The notes under the pieces were generated by a model. It did no database searches. It was not told where the DNA came from and saw nothing but the letters and a program-made list of their open reading frames with translations. Source: Cupriavidus sp. EM10 (GTDB taxonomy: Bacteria; Pseudomonadota; Gammaproteobacteria; Burkholderiales; Burkholderiaceae). Taken from it: a DNA stretch of 64,000 bases. This document shows positions 56,867 to 64,000 of this stretch, in pieces (the first letter of the stretch is position 1; every line of letters starts with the position of its first letter). The stretch lies in contig NZ_CP076062.1 in NCBI RefSeq assembly GCF_018729255.1, forward strand, positions 1 to 64,000, read 5' to 3'. The translations under genes and the position numbers were made by a program.

Positions 56867-58023
56867 GCTGCCTCCAGGATGCTCAAGTAGTTGGCGACTG
56901 CGGTGCCTCCCATGTTGAACACGGCGCCGAGGCTGGCCCCCGGAATCTGCATCGCTTCGGCCTGACCGGTGAGTTGCATGGCCATCATCACGTGCTGCGA
57001 CACGCCAGTGGCACCGATAGGATGCCCACGCGACTTCAATCCACCCGAGGGATTGACCGGCAGCTTGCCGTCCTTGGCGGTGACGCCGTCCAGAATGATC
57101 CGCGCCCCTTGCCCATGTGGTGCCAGTCCCATCGCTTCATACTGCAGCAACTCTGCCATGGTGAAGCAGTCGTGGGCCTCGACGAGGTTCAGGTCGGCCA
57201 GCGAAACTCCAGCCTTTTCAAGTCCCTTCGACCAGGCGAGCGCCGCCCCTTCGAATCGGGTGCGATCGCGCATCGACAGCGGCAGGAAGTCGTTGACGTG
57301 CGCGCGAGCGCGCCAGCGGACATTGGCAGTGCCCCGACGAGGCTCCATGGAAATGACCAATGCGGCGGCGCCGTCCGAGACAGGAGAGCAATCGGTGCGC
57401 CTCAGGGGACCGGCGAGGGACGGGTTCTTGTCGGACACTGTTCGGCAGAACTCGAACCCCAGATCGCGGCGCAGATGGGCGTATCGGTTGTCGACACCGT
57501 TGCGATGGTTCTTCGCGGCGATCGCCGCAAGGGCATCGGACTGATCGCCGAAGCGCGAGAAATATTCGGTGGCGATGTCTCCGAAGACTCCGGCCATGCC
57601 ACCTGGCTTCCCGCCTTCTTCCTTGACATAGGAGCACTTGAGCAGGACATCACCGATCTGGGCACCGGGAAGGCCGTTCATCTTCTCGAGGCCAATGACC
57701 AAGGCACGCTTGACCCGTCCGCTCTCCACTGCGTCGAGCGCTGCAAAGACGGCGGCCGAACCGGTGGCACAGGCGTTCTCGACACGTACTGCCGGGGTGT
57801 GGCGGAACTCGGGGATCGCCACGGCGACGAGGGACGCGCTGAAATCTTGCGGAACGAAGCCACCATTAAAGGTGCCAACGAAGATGGCATCGATGTCTTG
57901 GGGCTGGACGTCCGCGCTGTGCAGCGCGGGCAGCGCGGCGTCCCTGATCAGTTGCTCCAGCTCGATCTGATCGTGCTTGCCGAAGACGGTATGGCCCCAG
58001 CCGATGATATGTGGTGCGTTCAA
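56863..58023 (-). CDS. Thiolase-family acyltransferase (SCP-x type)
   Basis: 386 residues from a TTG start that has AAGGAG 7 bases upstream; an upstream ATG at 58074 would add 17 unlikely residues. Active-site Cys in VENACATGSAA, HDCFTMAE and a C-terminal GGLKSRGHPIGATG with the second catalytic segment. Related to acetyl-CoA acetyltransferases that act with a separate OB-fold protein, which is not adjacent here. With the synthetase it could activate and cleave or lengthen an acyl chain. Confidence 0.87.
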   Translation of the reverse strand: MNAPHIIGWGHTVFGKHDQIELEQLIRDAALPALHSADVQPQDIDAIFVGTFNGGFVPQDFSASLVAVAIPEFRHTPAVRVENACATGSAAVFAALDAVESGRVKRALVIGLEKMNGLPGAQIGDVLLKCSYVKEEGGKPGGMAGVFGDIATEYFSRFGDQSDALAAIAAKNHRNGVDNRYAHLRRDLGFEFCRTVSDKNPSLAGPLRRTDCSPVSDGAAALVISMEPRRGTANVRWRARAHVNDFLPLSMRDRTRFEGAALAWSKGLEKAGVSLADLNLVEAHDCFTMAELLQYEAMGLAPHGQGARIILDGVTAKDGKLPVNPSGGLKSRGHPIGATGVSQHVMMAMQLTGQAEAMQIPGASLGAVFNMGGTAVANYLSILEAA

Positions 58024-58165
58024 GAGAGTCTCCTTGTCTTTTGCCGCTTGATGTCGGCGTAGCGGCAACGTCAAAAAGTTGCCCGCGTGACAAGAAGACT
58101 AGTCTCACCTATTCATATACTCAAATATAATGATTGTCATCTAGCAATGCTCAAAAGGTATTGAT
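58024..58165. promoter_or_regulatory. Divergent promoter region between thiolase operon and LysR gene
   Basis: AT-rich (CTCACCTATTCATATACTC, then AAATATAATGATTGTCAT). Typical place for a LysR box controlling both sides. No exact operator assigned. Confidence 0.5.
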
Positions 58166-59085
58166 ATGGAACTTCGACACCTGCACTATCTCGTCACGCT
58201 GGGCGAGACCCTTCACTTTGGAAGGGCAGCCGAACGGCTGCACATTTCGCAGCCGCCCCTATCGAGACAGATTGCGCTGCTTGAGGAGGAACTTGGCGTC
58301 AGCCTGTTCGACCGCACCAGCCGAACTGTAAAGCTCACTGCGGCTGGCGAAGGGTTCTTGCAAGATGCGAGGGAGGTACTTGCGTCCGTTGAACGCGCAA
58401 AGCGCAACGCAATTTCGGCAAACCTTGGCCATCGCGGCTCCCTGTCCGTGGGCTTCATGTTTGCAGCCGCGTTCAGCGTCGCTCCAGCTATTCTCCGAGC
58501 GTACACAACCGAGTATCCGGAGGTGCACCTTCATGTGGGCGAGGCGGTCCCGAGCTTGCTAATTCAGGATCTGCGCGAAAGCCGCCTGGACGTCGGGTTG
58601 ATGTATCCGCCCGGTGAGATGGCAGGGATGAAAACTCTCACGGTTTTCGAGGAACCTCTCGTAGTAGCGCTTCCCTCAAACCACCCATTGGCCGGGGCAG
58701 ACGCCCCATGGATGCGATCGATCTCAAAGACGAGAAATTCTTGATAACGCGTCGAGAGGCGTCACCATATTTTCACGACACGATCATCAACCACTGCAAA
58801 ACGGAGGGATTCGTCCCGAAGGTCTTCCTCGAGACGAACTATCAGCACACGCTCATCACGTTCGTAGGGCAAGGCTTGGGCGTCGCACTTGTGCACAGGT
58901 CAATGCAGACGTCTCTCCCTACGAATGTGAAGTTTTGTCCTCTGCGAAATCCGCCGTCGGTGAAGTTGAATGCAACCTGGAACAGTCGAAATCGCAACCC
59001 ATGTACCGACACCTTCGTCCAGCTAGCGGCGAAACTCGGACCGACGATGCATCCAGGTGAAGAGGTCTCTGCGGAGGCCTTCTGA
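58166..59085 (+). CDS. LysR-family regulator; frame broken once
   Basis: 306 residues when one base is added to the C4 run at 58704-58707. N-terminal HTH: LRHLHYLVTLGETLHFGRAAERLHI, QPPLSRQIALLEEELGVSLFDRT. The effector domain (LSVGFMFAA, then FVGQGLGVALVH in the second frame) is like BenM/CatR-type LysRs. Divergent from the thiolase operon, which it probably controls. Confidence 0.87.
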
Positions 59086-59982
59086 CGCGTTCCGGACAGG
59101 CTGAAGTGCTCGTATGAAAGTTTGCATTCGCCCCACGCGGTCGATCCCTTGCCGGACCGCAGACTTGCTCGAACCGCCGTCATAAGCCTATTCGGAAGTA
59201 CAAGCACTCGTCATCGGGGAGACGACGCGATACGTGGCAGCAAACGAACCCATTCGACGCCGAGCCTTCATGGATCAGATGAGCGGGGATGGCGTTCCGC
59301 TGCCTCCGTCAGTTCGACGCCGCGACTCATGCCCCCTCGAACGTTCAGCCGCCCTCAAGGTGGAGCGTTTCTCGCATTGATACCGCGTGAGTATTGCTAG
59401 ATGACTATTATTGTATTGGGAAATATCAATCCCACGGTTTAGTCTTGTTTCCATGGTGCTTGCCACACGTCAAAGGCGCCGAAAGCGATGGCGTAAAAGT
59501 AGGTGAAACACTTGCAAGTGGCGCACCCGGATCAACGCGGCGCGTTGAGACATTTCTAGAGAGGACGGGCCGCGTCTGACGGTCCGCCATGGAGACAGCA
59601 ATGCAAACGATCATTGGGCGACTATTTCCCATCGCACGACTCGGCATCGGCACCATCCGGACGCAGCGTTCCGCCATGCGCTGAGCCGACCTGCGAACGC
59701 TTCGGGCCTGGTCACATGCCGAGTCGCAATCGATCGGATGAGCGACCTCCTTCACGACGAAGTGCACCCACTCGCGATACTCCGACAGCGGTCGGCAACG
59801 AGTTCAGCGCAATCATCGATCAGTCTACCTAAGCGTTCGTAGTCGGTTGGCCATCCGCCATTCTCATCGACGATTCATGGACCGTTGGCGCACCGTACCC
59901 GCAAGTCTTTCCTTCTTCGGGATAAGTCAAACGGTCTGCATTAGGTATGCGAAATACCTCTGTCAGTTTTGTGGAGTGAATC
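59086..59982. other. About 900 bases without a supported gene
   Basis: Several short frames on both strands, none with a ribosome site and protein-like composition. The last 40 bases before 59983 probably carry the promoter and ribosome site of the SDR gene. Confidence 0.4.
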
Positions 59983-60786
59983 ATGTCAGTAACACCCGTT
60001 GTCAATCCGAACTCGAAACGCCCATCCCAAACTGCTGGCCGGGTTGCTGTCGTTACAGGCGCCGCTGGCGGGATCGGCGCCGCGATAGTCCGTCACCTCG
60101 CGGATGATGGATTCACCGTCGTTGTTGCCGATCTGAATCTCGCGGCTGCCGAAGAAACCGCTCACCAGATGAGTGCTCAGGGCCTGTCAGCCGTTCCGAT
60201 GCAACTCGACGTGGGCAAGTCTGAATCGATTGACCAGTTCTTTGCTCAGGTCGGCAAGCAGTTCGAGCGTTGCGACGTTCTTGTGAACAACGCAGGCATC
60301 GCGAAGACGTTTCCGTTCGAGGAGGTACCGCTTGATCACTGGCGAATCCTCATGGAGATCAATCTGACCGGGCCACTCCTACTCACGCAGCAGGCGGTTC
60401 GATTCATGGCCAAACGCAAGTGGGGGCGAGTGATCAACATTGCGTCCGTTGCTGGAATTCGCGCCAGCGTAGGCAGGACGGGATACGGCACTTCGAAGGC
60501 CGCCGTCATGGGGCTGACACGACAAGTCGCAGTTGAATACGCAGCGCTTGGAATCACGGCTAACGCGGTTGCACCGGGGCCGATCGAAACACCCATGGCA
60601 ACGGCTTTGCATTCGGTCGCCCAACGCGACGCATTCATGCGACACGTTCCGATGCGCCGCTATGGCACACCCGATGAAGTCGCGAGTGTCGTGTCTTTCC
60701 TTGCTTCTGACAGCGCTTCGTATGTAACAGGTCAGACGATCTCAGTCGACGGTGGATTCGTCGCTGCCGGCCTGATTGACGCTTAA
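59983..60786 (+). CDS. Short-chain dehydrogenase/reductase
   Basis: 267 residues. Classical SDR: TGAAGGIG for the cofactor, VNNAGIA, catalytic Ser in NIASVAG, YGTSK for Tyr-Lys and the C-terminal YVTGQTISVDGGF. NAD(P)-dependent oxidation or reduction of an alcohol/ketone of unknown identity; FabG-like overall. ATG after TGGAGTG. Confidence 0.9.
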   Translation: MSVTPVVNPNSKRPSQTAGRVAVVTGAAGGIGAAIVRHLADDGFTVVVADLNLAAAEETAHQMSAQGLSAVPMQLDVGKSESIDQFFAQVGKQFERCDVLVNNAGIAKTFPFEEVPLDHWRILMEINLTGPLLLTQQAVRFMAKRKWGRVINIASVAGIRASVGRTGYGTSKAAVMGLTRQVAVEYAALGITANAVAPGPIETPMATALHSVAQRDAFMRHVPMRRYGTPDEVASVVSFLASDSASYVTGQTISVDGGFVAAGLIDA

Positions 60787-60855
60787 CTCCCCCCGTTGTT
60801 CATCAAGATTTCGCTTCGACGCAGTGACGTCGCTGCTTCAAAAACACCTCGTTCG

Positions 60856-61392
60856 ATGAAAGATGAATATGCCAATTTTAAACTGGGCGAAAAATTGCCT
60901 GAGGTCAACGAGACCGCCTACGTCGCGGAAGGCGCGACGGTCATCGGGCGTGTGGACATCGGCGCAGATTCAAGCATCTGGACGGGTGCCGTAGTCCGTG
61001 CTGACAACGATTTAGTGTCGATCGGGCCGAACTGCAATGTTCAGGAAGGTGCCGTTCTTCATGCAGACCCTGGCTTTCCCTTGGTCATTGGCAGTGAAGT
61101 CAGCGTCGGGCATCAGGCAATGCTCCACGGTTGCACTGTAGGGGATGGATGTCTCATTGGCATTCAGGCGGTAGTGCTGAACGGTGCCTCAATCGGGAAG
61201 GAAAGTCTCGTTGGGGCGGGTGCGCTGGTGACCGAAGGAAAGGAGTTTCCGGAAAGAGTGCTTATCCTCGGGACCCCGGCAAAAGTTGTCCGTTCACTTA
61301 CCGATGAGGAGGTTGCGACTCTGAGGAGGAACGCAAAGGAATACGTAACGAGAGCAGACGAGTACAAGCGAACGCTTGTGAGGATCGATTAA
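60856..61392 (+). CDS. Gamma-carbonic anhydrase-family hexapeptide protein
   Basis: 178 residues from ATG 60856. Left-handed beta-helix hexapeptide repeats (VIGRVDIGADSSIWTGAVVRAD, then NVQEGAVLHAD, and VSVGHQAMLHGC) with three metal-ligand His positions of the gamma-CA/YrdA/PaaY family. C-terminal helix. Forms trimers. Actual carbonic anhydrase or thioesterase activity is not certain; PaaY-type proteins accompany CoA pathways, which fits here. Confidence 0.85.
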   Translation: MKDEYANFKLGEKLPEVNETAYVAEGATVIGRVDIGADSSIWTGAVVRADNDLVSIGPNCNVQEGAVLHADPGFPLVIGSEVSVGHQAMLHGCTVGDGCLIGIQAVVLNGASIGKESLVGAGALVTEGKEFPERVLILGTPAKVVRSLTDEEVATLRRNAKEYVTRADEYKRTLVRID

Positions 61393-61517
61393 TCGGTTCA
61401 TGAATCAACGCCAATCAAAGAGATCAGCATCCCTGGAAGGGTCTGGAGAGAAGCTGACAAACCGATTCAAGGCGTTACGGTCAATTTGAAGACCGAGGTT
61501 GGAGATAGGAGACAAAA

Positions 61518-62830
61518 ATGGAAAACGTTGGACGGCTTCATAACTACGATATCGCGGGCGAGAAAGTGGATGGAGAAAGGGTCTACGCAAAAGTGACCCG
61601 CAGATTGATTCCGCTGCTCTTCATGTGTTACGTGGTCGCGTACCTTGACCGTGTGAACATCGGTTTTGCCAAGCTTCAGATGCTTCAGGATCTGAAGTTC
61701 AGCGAGACGGTTTACGGATTAGGCGCGGGGATTTTCTTTCTCGGTTACTTTCTGTTTGAAGTTCCCAGCAACATTATTCTGCATAAAGTGGGGGCTCGTG
61801 CCTGGATTGCGCGCATCATGATCACATGGGCGCTCATCTCCGCCGGAACCATGTTCGTCACCACGCCAACGATGTTCTATGTGCTGCGCTTCGCCCTTGG
61901 ACTTGCCGAAGCCGGACTGTTCCCAGGCGTCATTCTGTACCTGACCTACTGGTATCCGTCGGCGCGTCGTTCGAAGATCACATCGCTCTTCTACACGGGC
62001 GTACCTGTTGCTGGCATTATCGGCGGTCCGGTTTCAGGCTGGATCATGCATTCAATGGCAGGAGTGAATGGCTGGGCCGGCTGGCAGTGGCTACTCCTGA
62101 TTGAAGCGATGCCGTCAATCGTCATGGCCGCAGTCGTGCTCTTTTTCCTTGAGAATCGCGTGGCGGAAGCAAAATGGCTTACGGAAGAAGAGCGCGCCAT
62201 CATCGCGGATGACATCAGTCGCGATCAGATGCAGGCGCAGTCCCACGATTTGCGTGAAGGATTCACCAACCCGAAGGTCTGGTTCTTGTGCGGCATATAC
62301 TTTTCTTCGCAGTTGGGCTGTACGGTGTGGGCTTCTTTTTGCCTACGCTGATCAAGAATACGGGCACCACAGATCCGGTCGCAATCGGCTGGCTAAGCAG
62401 TTTGCCGTACATCGCTGCTGTGGTCGCTCTGATCCTCGTCAGCCGCTCCTCTGACGCTCGGCGTGAACGTCGTTGGCACATTACGGTGCCTGCGTTGCTT
62501 GGTGCTGCTTCCTGGTTGGTTGCCTCGAGCTTCAGCACAAACCTTCTGGTAGCGATGATTGCGCTGACTATCGTCACCTGCTGCGTTGTCGTGACTATCT
62601 CGCAGTTCTGGTGCATGCCGACGGCGATACTCGGCGGAGCGGCAGCGGCAGCGGGCATTGCCGTCATTAACTCTGTGGGAAATCTTTCTGGCTTCCTTGG
62701 GCCGTTCTTCATCGGCTGGGCAACGGAGAAGACACATTCGACAGCGTTGGGGCTTTACATGCTTGCAGCGGCGCTTGCGATCGGCGGCCTGCTCGTGCTC
62801 CGCGTACGGAAAGAATGGGTGAACCGCTGA
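61518..62830 (+). CDS. MFS transporter, anion:cation symporter family; frame broken once
   Basis: 437 residues when one base is added to the T4 run at 62301-62304. The signature YLDRVNIGFAKL after the first helix and FLGYFLFEVPSNI identify the ACS family (tartrate, glucarate, phthalate, 4-hydroxyphenylacetate permeases). About 12 membrane helices in total. Takes up an organic acid anion; probably the substrate of the surrounding SDR and kinase genes. Confidence 0.88.
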
Positions 62831-62887
62831 GTTCCAATCGGTGTTGAAGCAATGCAATGAATCGGCCATTTCTTTCAAGGTGGAACC

Positions 62888-63061
62888 ATGTTTGTTTGCG
62901 TAGAGGGAGTCGGGTACTGGAACGGAACCCCGATCAGTGAAATTGTGCTCGACAGCCTCTGCGCTGAAGAGAGGCTTTCAGTTCTGGTCGCGCTGTCAGC
63001 TCACGACGCCTCCAATTCTATGGATCGAGATAGCGCACGAGCGCTTGGGTTTAATGGCTGA
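62888..63061 (+). CDS. Possible 57-residue protein
   Basis: ATG after AAGGTGG. Reads as a plausible small acidic protein with a CAEERLSVLVAL helix, but has no recognised relative. Located between the transporter and the kinase on the same strand. Confidence 0.35.
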   Translation: MFVCVEGVGYWNGTPISEIVLDSLCAEERLSVLVALSAHDASNSMDRDSARALGFNG

Positions 63062-63148
63062 AACTGACGACAACCAATTGCATGCATGCGGATTGCCTTT
63101 CTAACTTAGATGTCGGCAACCTCCCAGACCTACTAGCCGAGTTCAACG

Positions 63149-64000
63149 ATGAAGATTGTGATTGCTCCAGATTCGTTCAAGGAAAGCCTTTCCGCCGCTG
63201 AAGTCGCCACGCAGATAGAAGCCGGTTTTCGAGAGATCTTTCCCGACTTTCACTATCATCGCCTGCCGATTGCTGATGGAGGGAAGGCACTGTCGACGCA
63301 CTGCTCGAAGCGGTAAGTGGGCAACGCAGGCAAGTGACGGTAAGCGACCCATTGGGCCGTCCCGTTCAGGCGGCGTATGCCATTCTGTCCAACGGCATGG
63401 GAGTTATCGAGATGGCCGCCGCCAGCGGCCTTCATCTGGTGGCGCCGCACGAGCGAGATCCGCGCATCACGTCCAGCCGGGGACAGGCGAATTGATAATG
63501 GATGCACTGTCCGCTGGAGTGCGACACTTCATTATCGGGATTGGCGGAAGCGCAACGAACGATGGTGGCGCGGGTCTGCTTCAGGCACTTGGTGTACGGC
63601 TTGTCGACGCTGCGGGTGTTGATCTCGTTTCAGGTGGGGCTGCTCTGTCGCACCTCGCTCGCATTGATCAATCATGCGCCGATCCGAGACTCAAAGAGTG
63701 CCGCTTTGAGGTCGCGTGCGACGTCGATAATCCACTCACCGGGAGTAGCGGTGCGACGGCTGTTTTTGGCCCACAGAAAGGGGCGACGCCCCAAATGATC
63801 GACGAGCTTGATGAGGCCTTGGGCAACCTCGCTGCCGTGATGAAGCGGGACCTCGATGCTGATGTGCGCTCGTTACCGGGTAGCGGTGCTGCGGGTGGGC
63901 TCGGCGCGGCGTTGATTGGCGTGCTTCATGCAAGATTGCGACCTGGCGTCGAAATCGTATGTGAAGCCATGAAAATGGCGGATGCTGTGCGAGAGGCAGA
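63149..64000 (+). CDS. Glycerate 2-kinase, cut by the window end; frame broken twice
   Basis: Starts [15 protein letters not shown], as in the GlxK/GarK family. Adding one base at the G3 run 63281-63283 (ADGGEGT) and one at the G4 run 63479-63482 gives a continuous frame that includes [13 protein letters not shown] and [15 protein letters not shown], the ATP/glycerate binding segments. The product, 2-phosphoglycerate, is the substrate of the enolase encoded at 52.0 kb. No stop before the window end. Confidence 0.87.

Overview
The window reads as high-GC betaproteobacterial DNA, most likely Burkholderiaceae of the Cupriavidus/Ralstonia type. This is inferred from the orphan Bug/TctC receptors, FCD-type GntR regulators, CaiB/BaiF CoA-transferase, biotin-dependent acyl-CoA carboxylases and overall codon use. 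No rRNA, tRNA or CRISPR array was recognised.

1-12.6 kb: an accessory island of mostly unrecognised plus-strand genes. Nearly every gene has its own Rho-independent terminator, and many have a structured 5' leader in which an upstream anti-Shine-Dalgarno strand pairs with the ribosome binding site. The only recognisable products are a DndC-like PAPS-reductase-family protein and a methylase-like protein without its catalytic NPPY motif. 12.6-16.9 kb: a decayed stretch with antitoxin remnants, a broken JAB/MPN gene, a small XRE regulator and one copy of a duplicated 75-residue protein. 16.9-19.4 kb: a divergent sigma-like gene with a partner, and a convergent PIN-like gene.

19.8-29 kb: the most striking part. 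An operon in exact bilA-bilB-bilC-bilD order (ubiquitin-like protein, E2, JAMM deubiquitinase, E1) is followed by a membrane protein. Then come an AAA+ ATPase, a tiny HTH ORF, two subtilisin-like (S8) proteases and a 71-residue protein. This looks like a composite defence island.

29-41.5 kb: gene fragments beside an IS630-family element, then a minus-strand biotin operon bioA-bioF-bioD-bioB with a co-transcribed cytochrome P450 (BioI-like by context), two convergent paralogous GntR regulators and an IS3-family element. 41.5-50.4 kb: a minus-strand acyl-CoA carboxylase cluster (biotin carboxylase, biotin carrier, two carboxyltransferases) with a CoA-transferase and two Bug receptors. A 31-bp element matching at 26 positions lies upstream of both the biotin operon and the carboxylase cluster, which suggests one regulator coordinates cofactor supply and cofactor-dependent enzymes.

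50.8-64 kb: a decayed tyrosine recombinase, enolase, pyruvate kinase, an acyl-CoA synthetase/thiolase pair with a divergent LysR regulator, an SDR, a gamma-carbonic-anhydrase-like protein, an MFS transporter and a glycerate 2-kinase cut by the window end.

Caution: more than twenty otherwise well-conserved genes are broken by single missing bases, most of them in short homopolymers, and all in the same direction. The simplest explanation is systematic undercalling in the assembly, so these genes are annotated as whole loci with the break position noted.
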